Made by a program: the position numbers and the translations under genes. The notes beneath the pieces are model-generated. The model had not been told where the DNA came from and ran no database searches. It saw nothing but the letters and a program-made list of their open reading frames with translations. Of a stretch of 64,000 nucleotides of DNA, positions 34,600 through 42,678 are shown in pieces. The stretch comes from Streptomyces viridiviolaceus (GTDB lineage: Bacteria; Actinomycetota; Actinomycetes; Streptomycetales; Streptomycetaceae), in the NCBI RefSeq assembly GCF_014650995.1, contig NZ_BMWA01000034.1, positions 25,829 to 89,828 on the forward strand. Reading direction: 5' to 3'. Numbering within the stretch: the first letter of the stretch is position 1; the number at the start of each line of letters is the position of its first letter.

Positions 34600-35769
34600 A
34601 TGCGCGAAGACGACGTGCTCGCGGCGGTCCGCGAAATCGCCCCCGCGCTGCGCGAGCGTGCCGTCGAGGCCGAGGCGCAGCGCCGTGTGCCCGTCAGCTC
34701 CGTGAAGGAACTGGAGGAGACCGGCTTCTTCCGGCTGCTCCAGCCCCGCGCCCACGGTGGACTCGCCGCCGACCCGGCCGTCTTCTACGCCGCGGTGGAA
34801 GAGATCGCCAAAGCGTGCGGCTCGACCGGCTGGGCCGCCTCCGTCATCGGTGTGCACCCCTGGCACGTGGCCCTCTACGACCCGCGGGCGCAGGAAGAGG
34901 TGTGGGGAGAGGACGACTCCACCCGGATCTGCTCCTCCTACGCGCCCACCGGCGCGGTCACCCCGGTGGACGGCGGCTACCGGTTGTCCGGCCGGTGGCA
35001 CTTCTCCACCGCCTGCGACCACGCCCGGTGGGCCCTGCTCGGCGGTCTCGTCACGGACGGCGAGGGCCGGCCGGTGGACATGCGGACCTTCCTGGTGCCG
35101 TGCACCGACTACCGCGTGGACGACGTGTGGGACACCGTCGGCCTGCGCGGCACCGGCAGCAACGACCTCCTCGTCGACGACGCCTTCGTTCCCGAGCACC
35201 GCACCCTCGGCTACGGCCCCGTGGCCGCACTGGCATGCCCGGGACACGAGGTCAACGCCGAGCTGCTGTACCGGCTGCCGTACGCCGCCGTCTTCACCAC
35301 CGCCATCTCGACCTCGATCGTCGGCATCGCCGAGGGCGCGTACGAGGACTACGTCGCGGCGGCCCGGGAGCGCTTGCGCGTCTCCCGCGGACAGAGGGCC
35401 GCCGAGGACCCCTTCGCGCAGGTGCGCATCGCTCGCGCCGCCAGCGGCATCGACGCGGCCAGGCTGCAGCTGAGCCGCAACATGGCCGACCTGTACGCGG
35501 TCGCCCGGAGCGGCGAGAAGCCGTCGACGTCCTTGCGCGCACGGGCCCGCCGGGACCAGGTGCTCGCCACCGAACGCGCGGTCACCGCCGTGGGCCTGCT
35601 GGTGGAGAACGCCGGCTGCAGCCCCATGCGCGAGGGCGGCAGCGTCTTGCAGCGCGCCTGGCGGGATCTGCACACCGGCCGCGGGCAGGCGGCCAACGAC
35701 GTGGAGCGGGCGCTCGTCCTCTTCGGCCAGGACGCGCTCGGCATCGAGGTCCACGACCCCATGCTGTGA
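34600..35769 (+). CDS. hsaA1: 3-HSA hydroxylase oxygenase, HsaA (copy 1)
   Basis: A 389-residue flavin-dependent monooxygenase with an acyl-CoA-dehydrogenase fold (group D). Signatures: SVKELEETGFFRLLQPRAHGG, EEIAKACGSTGWAASVIGVHPWHVALYDPRAQEEVWG, SGRWHFSTACDHARWALLG, DVWDTVGLRGTGSNDLLVDDAFVPEHRTL and RDLHTGRGQAANDVERALVLFG. It hydroxylates 3-HSA to the catechol 3,4-DHSA using flavin from an HsaB reductase. ATG 34600 follows GAGAGGGAAG. It is monocistronic, with a possible -10 TAGGTT at 34549. It is closely similar along its length to HsaA2 at 38060, evidently a duplication, and has no reductase gene next to it. Confidence 0.9.
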   Translation: MREDDVLAAVREIAPALRERAVEAEAQRRVPVSSVKELEETGFFRLLQPRAHGGLAADPAVFYAAVEEIAKACGSTGWAASVIGVHPWHVALYDPRAQEEVWGEDDSTRICSSYAPTGAVTPVDGGYRLSGRWHFSTACDHARWALLGGLVTDGEGRPVDMRTFLVPCTDYRVDDVWDTVGLRGTGSNDLLVDDAFVPEHRTLGYGPVAALACPGHEVNAELLYRLPYAAVFTTAISTSIVGIAEGAYEDYVAAARERLRVSRGQRAAEDPFAQVRIARAASGIDAARLQLSRNMADLYAVARSGEKPSTSLRARARRDQVLATERAVTAVGLLVENAGCSPMREGGSVLQRAWRDLHTGRGQAANDVERALVLFGQDALGIEVHDPML

Positions 35770-35805
35770 CCCTCGACGGCGCGTCCCCGGCCGCCCTGCC
35801 GACCA

Positions 35806-35905
35806 CGGCGGCGCGGTGGTGTTCCTGCTGTCGGAGCAGCGCCGGTTCATCGCCGGGACGACTTCGCGGGTGTACGGCGGGACCCTCGCGGCGCCGGGCG
35901 GTCCC
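35806..35905 (+). pseudogene. Possible remnant of an SDR C-terminus
   Basis: In one forward frame the DNA reads GAVVFLLSEQRRFIAGTTSR then VYGGTL. This resembles the C-terminal pattern of SDR enzymes (VVFLLSD..FVTGT...VDGG). There is no start codon, Rossmann domain or active-site Tyr upstream, only 50 nt after the hsaA1 stop. It looks like a decayed fragment left by a deletion, but the match is short. Confidence 0.35.
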
Positions 35906-35993
35906 GGCCCGGCGAACACCGCTGCACCGATCAGCCCCTCCGCTGCGCCGGCCACGCGGGCGAGCCGCATCGTGCGACCCGCCCACGGCTGCG

Positions 35994-37448
35994 CTACCGG
36001 TTCAGCGCAGCACTGCGGCCCGCCCTGCGGCCGAAGAAGCTGCCGTCGCCGAGCGAGGCGCCGCTCGCGTATCCCCAGGCGGCGATGCCCGCCGTGGCCC
36101 GGCCCGCCGCATACAGTCCGGGGATCGGCTCCCCGTCCACGTGCAGCACCTCGGAGTCCGTGCCGGTGGTCAGCCCACCGAGGGCGAAGCCCGAGGTCAT
36201 GCCCCGGAGGTCCACGGCGCCCAGCGGGCCGCGCAGCGGCCGCAGCCAGCGCGCCGCCTTGCGCAGCAACGGGTCCCGGCCGTCCTCGGCATGTCGGTTG
36301 TAGACCTCCAGCGTCGCCTCCAGCGCTCCGGGCGGCAGTCCCATCTCCTCGGCGAGCTCGGTCGCGGACTCGCACACCCACGTCGGCGGCAACTGCAGGA
36401 CGTCCGGCGCGGCGGAGACTCGGCGGGCTTCCTCGAACCCCTCCTCGTCGAGGACGAGGAACGTCTGGTTGCCCTGCTGGAAGAGGGCGGCCTGACCCAA
36501 CCGTCCGGGGTAGGTGTCCTCGTTGATGAACCGCTGGCCGCTGCCGTTGACCACGATCCCGCGGATCAGGTACTGCGGGTCCATGTGGATGGCGACCTCG
36601 CAGGCGTCCATGTGCGCGACCCCCGCCCCCAGCGCCTGGGCCAGCTTCACCGCGATGCCGTCGTGCTCCTCGACCGCCGAGCCCGGACGCCCCATCAGCA
36701 GCGGGGCGTGCGCCGCCAGCATCGCCTCGTCGTAGGTGAAGCTGCCGGTGGCGAGCACCACGCCGCATCGGGCCCGTACGGTGACCCGCTCCCCGTGGCT
36801 GCGGGCGACCACGCCGCACACCCTGCCGTCCCGCTCGACCACCAACCGCTCGATCCGCACGCCGAAGTGGGCCTTGACGCCGAGTTGTTCGGCGGTCTCC
36901 ACCAGGGGCTTCATGAGCATGTATCCGCCGCCGCGCTCGCCGGTGCGCTTGTCGTGCATCTGCGGCAGGTGGCCGCGCGGCGCGGGCTCGACGATCTCGT
37001 CGAACGGGTGGGCGTTCTCGCCGCCGGAGTACATCAGACCTTCGTCGGCGGCGGGTTCCCATGCGGGCTCGCCGTAGAAGACCGGCTTGAACGGCACGCC
37101 GCAGCCGACGAGCCAGTCGAAGTGCGCGACGCTGCCCTCGCAGTAGGCGGAGATCTTCGCCGCGTCGGCTCCCGGCCCCATCGCGGCCATCAGGAACGTG
37201 GCCATCGCCTCCGGCGAGTCGTGGAACCCGCAGGTGCGCTGCAGGGCAGTGCCCCCACCCAGGTAGACGAAGCCGCCGGCCAGGGCGGCGGCCCCGCCCC
37301 AGCCGCCGGCCCGCTCCAGCACCAGCACCTCGGCCCCGGCCCGCGCGGCCTCGACGGCGGCCGAGGCTCCGGCCACTCCGTATCCGGCGACCACCACGTC
37401 CGCGGTGACGTCCCAGGTGCCGATGTCCGCCGCTGCACACGGTCTCAT
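35994..37448 (-). CDS. FAD-dependent 3-ketosteroid dehydrogenase, Delta4-(5alpha)-KSTD-like
   Basis: A 484-residue FAD enzyme of the KstD/fumarate-reductase superfamily, ATG 37448 after GAGGGGACGACGAC. DVVVAGYGVAGASAAVEAARAGAEVLVLER is the FAD-binding motif. It lacks the NTSAS..Y motif of Delta1-KstD. Instead Tyr313 (NEDTYPG), Tyr460 and Ser462 (WGYASGASLGDG) match Tyr319, Tyr466 and Ser468 of Rhodococcus Delta4-(5alpha)-KSTD, with the same 147-residue spacing. That enzyme oxidises 5alpha-3-ketosteroids to 4-ene-3-ketones. It is divergent from hsaA2. Dyad site 3 lies at 37522. Confidence 0.85.
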   Translation of the reverse strand: MRPCAAADIGTWDVTADVVVAGYGVAGASAAVEAARAGAEVLVLERAGGWGGAAALAGGFVYLGGGTALQRTCGFHDSPEAMATFLMAAMGPGADAAKISAYCEGSVAHFDWLVGCGVPFKPVFYGEPAWEPAADEGLMYSGGENAHPFDEIVEPAPRGHLPQMHDKRTGERGGGYMLMKPLVETAEQLGVKAHFGVRIERLVVERDGRVCGVVARSHGERVTVRARCGVVLATGSFTYDEAMLAAHAPLLMGRPGSAVEEHDGIAVKLAQALGAGVAHMDACEVAIHMDPQYLIRGIVVNGSGQRFINEDTYPGRLGQAALFQQGNQTFLVLDEEGFEEARRVSAAPDVLQLPPTWVCESATELAEEMGLPPGALEATLEVYNRHAEDGRDPLLRKAARWLRPLRGPLGAVDLRGMTSGFALGGLTTGTDSEVLHVDGEPIPGLYAAGRATAGIAAWGYASGASLGDGSFFGRRAGRSAALNR

Positions 37449-37483
37449 GTCGTCGTCCCCTCGCCTCGCGGAATGAGGGCAGG

Positions 37484-37536
37484 AGCGTAGGGCGGCCGTG
37501 TCGCGCGACACACGCCGGAGTTCCCGGTGGCCGGGA
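37484..37536 (-). promoter_or_regulatory. Shared 15-bp dyad (site 3) and -10 hexamer upstream of the KSTD-like gene
   Basis: TCCCGGTGGCCGGGA (37522-37536) is a perfect 6-bp-arm palindrome. On the reverse strand TACGCT begins at 37489, exactly 33 nt beyond the dyad and 36 nt before the start codon region. It fits the TAnnnT -10 pattern. Confidence 0.68.
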
Positions 37537-37594
37537 AAGGCCCCTCGCGGAGCGAAACACGGACTCCTGGGCGCCGTGCGGCCCGACCCCGCCG

Positions 37595-37631
37595 GGGAGC
37601 CCGTGCGGCGGTACGTGCCGCACGGGCTCCC
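37595..37631. terminator. Perfect 15-bp hairpin between two divergent promoters
   Basis: GGGAGCCCGTGCGGC (37595-37609) pairs perfectly with 37617-37631 around the 7-nt loop GGTACGT. It is terminator-like but lies upstream of both divergent genes, so it may insulate the promoters or mark a lost gene. Confidence 0.55.
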
Positions 37632-37967
37632 AGACGGATTGACGGCCCGTGGCCGAGCCACGGTCCCTCATCGAGCGAATGCTCGGTCCGTCGAGCGCGT
37701 CCGGCTCCCGCCCGCTGGGCTCCCGCCATCCATTCCGGTCCTCGCGTTCGCCGTTCTCGCCCCGCACATCGCGACCGTCGCCATGTCGCGGGCACGGCGT
37801 ACCGAGCAGAGGCCACGAGAGGACACCACGTCCGACGCAGTGCTGGTCACGGGGACGGACCGGAGCTGACGCCGGGCCACACACCGGCCAGCCCCGGGAT
37901 CCCCCCGGAGACAGCACGGCGGTGGTGCACCTCCCGGCCGGCCCGCCGCGCCGAAGCCGCCGCTCCT

Positions 37968-38020
37968 TCCCGCTCAGTGGGAGCACCGTATTTCGTTCCG
38001 GAACAGCTGCAGCGTACGGT
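37968..38020 (+). promoter_or_regulatory. Shared 15-bp dyad (site 4) and -10 hexamer of the hsaA2 operon
   Basis: TCCCGCTCAGTGGGA (37968-37982), then TACGGT at 38015-38020, again 33 nt beyond the dyad; hsaA2 starts 39 nt later. No clear -35 box is visible. Confidence 0.7.
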
Positions 38021-38059
38021 CCTGCCACTTCGCCACCACGACCCGAGAGGGGATGCTCC

Positions 38060-39226
38060 ATGGCCGAAGACGTGCTGGCAGCGATCCGCGCCCTCGCCCC
38101 GGCGCTGCGCGAGCGCGCGGCCGAGGCCGAGACGCTGCGCCGCGTGCCCGACACCTCCATCAAGGAGCTGGAGGACACCGGCTTCTTCCAACTGCTGCAG
38201 CCCACTGCCTTCGGCGGCCGGGCGGCCGACCCGCTGGTCTTCTACTCCGCCGTCAAGGAGATCGCCAAGGCGTGCGGCTCCACGGGCTGGGTCGCCTCGG
38301 TGGTCGGCGTCCACCCCTGGCACGTCGCCCTGTACGACCCCCGGGCCCAGCAGGAGGTGTGGGGCCAGGACCCCAAGACCCGCATCGCCTCCTCGTACGC
38401 CCCCACCGGCAGGGCGACCCCGGCCGACGGCGGCTTCCGGCTGTCCGGCCGCTGGCACTTCTCCTCCGGGTGCGATCACGCCCGGTGGGCCCTGCTCGGC
38501 TGCCTCGTCCCGGACGCCGAGGGCGCCCCGGTGGACATGCGGACCTTCCTGATCCCCCGTACCGAGTACCGCATCGACGACGTGTGGGACACCGTCGGCC
38601 TGCGCGGCACCGGCAGCAACGACGTCGTGGTGGAGGACGTGTTCGTCCCCGAGCACCGCACCCTGAGCTTCGGCCCGGTCACCGCGCTGCAGGTGCCCGG
38701 TCACGAGATCAACCAGGAGCCGCTGTACCGACTGCCGTACGCCGGCGTGTTCACGACCACCATCTCCACCCCCATCGTCGGCATCGCCGAGGGCGCGTTC
38801 GACTCCTACGTCGAGGCCACCAAGCAGCGGATCCGGGTCTCCTACGGCCAGAAGGTCGCCGAGGACCCCTTCGCACAGGTGCGCATCGCCCGCGCCGCGA
38901 GCGACATCGACGCGAGCTGGCTGCAGCTGACCCGCAACATCGGCGAGATGTACGCCCTCGCCCGGCGGGGCGAGGAGATCACGACCGACATACGCACCCG
39001 CACCCGCCGGGACCAGGTGATCGCCACCGAACGCGCGGTCGCGGCGCTCGACCTGCTGATGGAGAACGCCGGCGGCAACGCCATGCGCACCGGCCCCAAC
39101 CCGGTCCAGCGCGCCTGGCGAGACGCCCACACCGGCCGCGGTCACGCCGCGAACGACCCGGAGCGGGCGCTGGTCATGTTCGGCCAGGGCGCGCTCGGCC
39201 TCGAGATCCAAGACGTCATGCTCTGA
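38060..39226 (+). CDS. hsaA2: 3-HSA hydroxylase oxygenase, HsaA (copy 2)
   Basis: A 388-residue flavin monooxygenase (MAEDVLAAIRALAPALRERA), ATG 38060 after GAGAGGGG. It has the same landmarks as HsaA1: KEIAKACGSTGWVASVVGVHPWHVALYDPRAQQEVWG, SGRWHFSSGCDHARWALLG, DTVGLRGTGSNDVVVEDVFVPEHRTL, RDAHTGRGHAANDPERALVMFG. It leads the hsaA2-hsaD-hsaC-hsaB-maoC operon, so it is the more likely housekeeping 3-HSA hydroxylase paired with the HsaB encoded three genes downstream. Confidence 0.92.
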   Translation: MAEDVLAAIRALAPALRERAAEAETLRRVPDTSIKELEDTGFFQLLQPTAFGGRAADPLVFYSAVKEIAKACGSTGWVASVVGVHPWHVALYDPRAQQEVWGQDPKTRIASSYAPTGRATPADGGFRLSGRWHFSSGCDHARWALLGCLVPDAEGAPVDMRTFLIPRTEYRIDDVWDTVGLRGTGSNDVVVEDVFVPEHRTLSFGPVTALQVPGHEINQEPLYRLPYAGVFTTTISTPIVGIAEGAFDSYVEATKQRIRVSYGQKVAEDPFAQVRIARAASDIDASWLQLTRNIGEMYALARRGEEITTDIRTRTRRDQVIATERAVAALDLLMENAGGNAMRTGPNPVQRAWRDAHTGRGHAANDPERALVMFGQGALGLEIQDVML

Positions 39227-39237
39227 GAGGAACCCGG

Positions 39238-40098
39238 ATGGCACAGCTCACGTACGCATCGACGTCCCGCACGGCCAAGGCGGGCGGCCTCACCCTGCAC
39301 TACCACGAGGCCGGGCCGGCCGACGCACCCGTGGTGATCATGCTGCACGGCGGCGGACCCGGAGCCTCCGCCTGGAGCAACTTCGGCCGCAACCTCCCGG
39401 TCTTCGCGGGGTCCTTCCGCACCCTGCTCGTCGACCAGCCCTGCTTCGGCCGCTCGGACAAACCCGAGCTCGACAAGGACTACTTCAGCTACAGCGCCGA
39501 CGCCGTCGCCGCGCTGATGGACGAACTGGGCATTGTCCAGGCTCACTTCAGCGGCAACTCACTCGGCGGCGGAACCTCCGTGCGCATGGCCCTGAACCAC
39601 CCGGACAAGGTCGCCAAGCTGCTGCTGATGGGCCCCGGCGGGGTCTCGGTCAACCTCTTCGCCCCGGATCCGACCGAGGGCATCAAGCGGCTGTTCGAGT
39701 TCAGCGCCGCCCCGGAACCGACGAAGGGGCAACTGCGCGCCTTCCTCGGCGTCATGGCGTACGACCAGTCCATCGTCACCGACGAACTGGTCGAGGAACG
39801 CTGGGCCTCGGCAACCGACCCCGACAACAGGCGCGGCAACGCCCGGATGGCGGCCGCCTTCGCCAACCCCGCCTGGGCCGAGGACTGGATGCTGTGGCGC
39901 GAAGCCCACCGCATCACCCAGCCGGTGCTCCTCACCTGGGGCCGCGAGGACCGCGTCAACCCGCTCGACGGCGCGCTGGTCGCCCTCAAGACCATTCCGG
40001 ACGCCCGGCTGCACGTCTTCCCGCACTGCGGCCACTGGGCCCAGACCGAACAGGCCGACGAGTTCAACCGCCTCGCCATCGGCTTCTTCTCCCACTGA
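39238..40098 (+). CDS. hsaD: 4,9-DSHA C-C bond hydrolase (HsaD)
   Basis: A 286-residue alpha/beta hydrolase of the meta-cleavage-product type. VVIMLHGGGPGASAWSNFGRN gives the oxyanion region. The catalytic triad is Ser108 (FSGNSLGGG), Asp238 (WGREDRVNPLDG) and His266 (FPHCGHWAQTEQ), matching Mtb HsaD Ser114/Asp241/His269. It hydrolyses 4,9-DSHA to HIP and 2-hydroxyhexa-2,4-dienoate, thus separating rings A/B from C/D. It begins 12 nt after hsaA2, with GAGAGGAA as ribosome site. Confidence 0.94.
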   Translation: MAQLTYASTSRTAKAGGLTLHYHEAGPADAPVVIMLHGGGPGASAWSNFGRNLPVFAGSFRTLLVDQPCFGRSDKPELDKDYFSYSADAVAALMDELGIVQAHFSGNSLGGGTSVRMALNHPDKVAKLLLMGPGGVSVNLFAPDPTEGIKRLFEFSAAPEPTKGQLRAFLGVMAYDQSIVTDELVEERWASATDPDNRRGNARMAAAFANPAWAEDWMLWREAHRITQPVLLTWGREDRVNPLDGALVALKTIPDARLHVFPHCGHWAQTEQADEFNRLAIGFFSH

Positions 40099-40150
40099 CC
40101 GACTCCCCGCCCCGACCGCTGTCGCCCCCTGACGGAGAGGTACTCACACC

Positions 40151-41044
40151 ATGGACATCCGTGCTCTCGGCTACCTGCGCCTGGAGACCACCAAGCCGGC
40201 TGAGTGGCGCACGTACGCGCTCGACGTCCTCGGCATGGTGGAGGCCTCCGGCACCACCGAGGAAACCCTGTACCTGCGCATGGACGACCGGTCCTACCGC
40301 ATCGCCATCCAGGCGGGCGAGAGCGACCGGCTGCTGGCGGCCGGCTGGGAGGTGGCGAACCGTGCCGCCCTCGCGCAGGCCGCCCAGGAGCTGGAGGCCG
40401 CCGGCTTCGCCGTGAAGACCGCGGACGCCGCCGAACTCTCCGAGCGCCGCGTCCAGGGCCTGATCCACGTGACGGACCCCTGCGGCAACCCGCTGGAGAT
40501 CTACTGGGGGCAGGCACAGGACCACTCGGCGCTCGGCACCCCGTACGGCAACCGCTTCGTCACCGGCGACCTGGGCCTGGGCCACGTCGTGCTGCCGGTG
40601 CCGGACATCGAGGCCGCGCTGGACTTCTACGAGAACCTGCTCGGCTTCCAGCTCCGCGACTCGATGAAGCTGCCGCCGCAGGCCGTCCCCACGGCCGCCG
40701 AGCAGCGGGACTTCCACTGGATGCACTTCCTCAGCCCCAACGCCCGCCACCACAGCCTGGGTTTGTACCCCGGCGCGCTGCCGCCCGGCATCGTGCACTT
40801 CATGGTCGAGCTGGAGACCCTGGACGACGTCGGTTTCTGTCTGGACCGGATGAACGCCGCGGGCATTCCCATAGCCTCCTCCCTCGGCCGCCACTCCAAC
40901 GACCACATGGTCTCCTTCTACGCCCAGGCGCCCGGCGGCTTCCAGGTCGAGTACGGCTGGGACGGCCTGGTCGTCGACCCTGCCACCTGGGTCGCCAAGG
41001 AGATCACCGCGGACAGCTTCTGGGGCCACCAGTGGAACGGCTGA
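40151..41044 (+). CDS. hsaC: 3,4-DHSA extradiol dioxygenase (HsaC)
   Basis: A 297-residue type I extradiol dioxygenase with two VOC domains. Metal ligands are His145 (GLGHVVLPV), His216 (GIVHFMVE) and Glu267 (GFQVEYGWDG), as in Mtb HsaC (His145/His215/Glu266). The second-sphere residues His201 (ARHHSLGL) and Tyr257 (VSFYAQ) are present. It cleaves the catechol ring A of 3,4-DHSA to give 4,9-DSHA. ATG 40151 follows GGAGAGG. Confidence 0.94.
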   Translation: MDIRALGYLRLETTKPAEWRTYALDVLGMVEASGTTEETLYLRMDDRSYRIAIQAGESDRLLAAGWEVANRAALAQAAQELEAAGFAVKTADAAELSERRVQGLIHVTDPCGNPLEIYWGQAQDHSALGTPYGNRFVTGDLGLGHVVLPVPDIEAALDFYENLLGFQLRDSMKLPPQAVPTAAEQRDFHWMHFLSPNARHHSLGLYPGALPPGIVHFMVELETLDDVGFCLDRMNAAGIPIASSLGRHSNDHMVSFYAQAPGGFQVEYGWDGLVVDPATWVAKEITADSFWGHQWNG

Positions 41045-41046
41045 CG

Positions 41047-41532
41047 ATGCATCAGATGGATCCCGTCGTCTTCCGGGACGTTCTCGGCCGATTCGCCAGC
41101 GGCATCACCGTGGTGGCGGCACTCGACGGCGCGGAGCCCGTCGGGTTCGCCTGCCAGTCCTTCGCGTCCCTCTCCCTCGACCCACCGCTGGTCATGCTGA
41201 GCGTCGGCAAGGCGTCCACCAGCTGGCCGAGGATCGAGCGGGCGGGCCGCTTCTGCGTCAACATCCTCGCAGAGGACCAGAGGGAGGTCTGCGCGGCGCT
41301 CGGTGCCCGCGGCGGGCAGAAGTTCGCCACCGTGCCGTGGCGTCCCTCGCCGTACGGCACCGTGGTGATCGACGGCGCCCTGGCCACCGTCGACTGCCGC
41401 CTGGCGGCGGTACACGAGGCCGGTGACCACTACATCGTCACGGGCGAGGTGGTCGACCTCGCGGCCCGGGAGAACGGACGGCCGCTGCTCTACTTCCGCA
41501 GCCGTTTCGCCACCGGCACGTTCTCCGACTGA
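41047..41532 (+). CDS. hsaB: 3-HSA hydroxylase flavin reductase (HsaB)
   Basis: A 161-residue flavin reductase starting two nt after the hsaC stop (ATG 41047). It has VVFRDVLGRFASGITVVAAL, GFACQSFASLSLDPPLVMLSV, AGRFCVNILAEDQREVC, GQKFATVPWRP and GDHYIVTGEVVDLA, then LYFRSRFATG. It supplies reduced flavin to HsaA. Length and position inside the hsa operon are normal. It lacks the N- and C-terminal extensions of the paralogue at 8365. Confidence 0.92.
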   Translation: MHQMDPVVFRDVLGRFASGITVVAALDGAEPVGFACQSFASLSLDPPLVMLSVGKASTSWPRIERAGRFCVNILAEDQREVCAALGARGGQKFATVPWRPSPYGTVVIDGALATVDCRLAAVHEAGDHYIVTGEVVDLAARENGRPLLYFRSRFATGTFSD

Positions 41533-41586
41533 GCAGAGCCCCGAACCCGGCACAGCCCCGAACCGGACACGAAGGAACCCACCCCC

Positions 41587-42492
41587 ATGCCGATCGATGT
41601 CGAGAAGCTGACCTCCGCCCCGCCCGTGCGCGCCGCGGCGGTCTGGGACGACCGCGATGTGCGGCTGTACCACCTGGCGCTCGGCGCGGGCGTCCCCGAG
41701 ACCGACCCCGGTGAACTGCGTTACCTCTTCGAGGGACATGAGCAGGGCATGCAGGTGCTGCCCACCTTCGGAGTGGTGGCCGGCGGCGGCGGAGGAGTGG
41801 GGTTCCAGGTCTTCGACCTGCCCGGAGTGGACATCGACCTGGCCGCCGTGCTGCACGGCGGCCAGGAGATCACCGTGCACCGTCCGCTGCCCGCCGCCGC
41901 CCGGGCGACCACGGTCACCCGGGTGCCGGCCGTGTACGACAAGGGCAAGGCCGCCGTCATCGTCCAGGAGTCCACCCTTCTCGGCGAGGACGACGAACCG
42001 CTCATCACCCAGCGCAACCAGATCTTCGTCCACGGAGAGGGCGGCTTCGGCGGCGACCGCGGACCCTCCGAGCGTCTCCCCGCGCCGGACCGGGAGCCCG
42101 ACCTGGTGCTGGAGATCCCGACGCTCCGTCAGCAGGCCCTGCTGTACCGGCTCACCGGGGACTGGAACCCGTTGCACGCCGACCCGGCCACCGCCCGCCG
42201 AGCGGGCTACGACCGCCCCATCCTGCACGGGCTGTGCTCCTTCGGGATGGCGGTCAAGGCCGTCACCGACCGCCTGCTGGGCGGGGACACCAGTCGCATC
42301 GCGGAGTGCCGTACGCGCTTCGCCGGGGTGTTCTTCCCGGGTGAGACCCTGCGGCTGCGCATCTGGGAGACCGGCGACGGCTACCGGCTGACGGCCACGG
42401 CCGCGGACCGCGACGACGCGCCGGTCCTCACCGACGCCCGGCTCACCGCCGGCCGGCGCCGTGAGGTGCCCCCGGAAGCCGGGGCCCGCTGA
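41587..42492 (+). CDS. MaoC-type double-hotdog enoyl-CoA hydratase
   Basis: A 301-residue two-hotdog protein. The C-terminal half has the hydratase-2 motif GDWNPLHADPATARRAGYDRPILHG, with Asp192, Asn194 and His197 as the catalytic Asp/His and structural Asn. The N-terminal half (YLFEGHEQGMQVLPTFGVVAGGG) is the non-catalytic hotdog. The family hydrates trans-2-enoyl-CoA to (R)-3-hydroxyacyl-CoA; relatives (Hsd4B/ChsH-type) act on steroid side-chain CoA esters. It is the last gene of the hsaA2 operon, 54 nt after hsaB. Here it may act on a residual C17 side chain or on HIP-CoA esters. Confidence 0.85.
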   Translation: MPIDVEKLTSAPPVRAAAVWDDRDVRLYHLALGAGVPETDPGELRYLFEGHEQGMQVLPTFGVVAGGGGGVGFQVFDLPGVDIDLAAVLHGGQEITVHRPLPAAARATTVTRVPAVYDKGKAAVIVQESTLLGEDDEPLITQRNQIFVHGEGGFGGDRGPSERLPAPDREPDLVLEIPTLRQQALLYRLTGDWNPLHADPATARRAGYDRPILHGLCSFGMAVKAVTDRLLGGDTSRIAECRTRFAGVFFPGETLRLRIWETGDGYRLTATAADRDDAPVLTDARLTAGRRREVPPEAGAR

Positions 42493-42654
42493 ACCGGCAA
42501 GAACCGCCGAACCGCATCAGCACCGAGGCCCACCGCAACCAGACCGTCGTTCGGACAGGGACAAGCGGGAGGCGGTGGACGCCGGGCGGCACCTCGTGCA
42601 CGCCCGGTTCCGGTACCGCGGTGTGCGCCTGTTCACGGCAAGGAGCCGACAGCA

Positions 42655-42670
42655 TCGCCGGCTTCGGCGA
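42655..42670. terminator. Weak hairpin between the convergent hsa and esterase units
   Basis: TCGCCG-GCTT-CGGCGA lies in the 186-nt convergent gap. It is only a 6-bp stem with a stable GCTT loop and is the best candidate terminator there. Confidence 0.4.
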
Positions 42671-42678
42671 AGGGCCGG

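Larger units (their letters stand above)
37449..38059. other. Long divergent regulatory region between the KSTD-like gene and hsaA2
   Basis: The 611 bases hold two outward-facing promoters with shared dyads (37522 and 37968), a perfect 15-bp hairpin between them (37595-37631) and about 330 nt with no convincing gene on either strand. Confidence 0.6.

Noticed and set aside
37984..38006. IclR-like TTTCGTTCCGGAAC beside hsaA2 and a similar TTCCGTTCGGGA upstream of hsaA1
   Set aside because: The two share about 12 of 17 positions, which may only reflect the duplication of the hsaA promoters. Symmetry is poor.
34381..38205. A 1274-codon open frame on the reverse strand
   Set aside because: It runs antisense through hsaA1 and hsaA2 and out of frame through the KSTD-like gene. 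Its translation is Gly/Arg/Ala-rich with no domain. It is a high-GC shadow.
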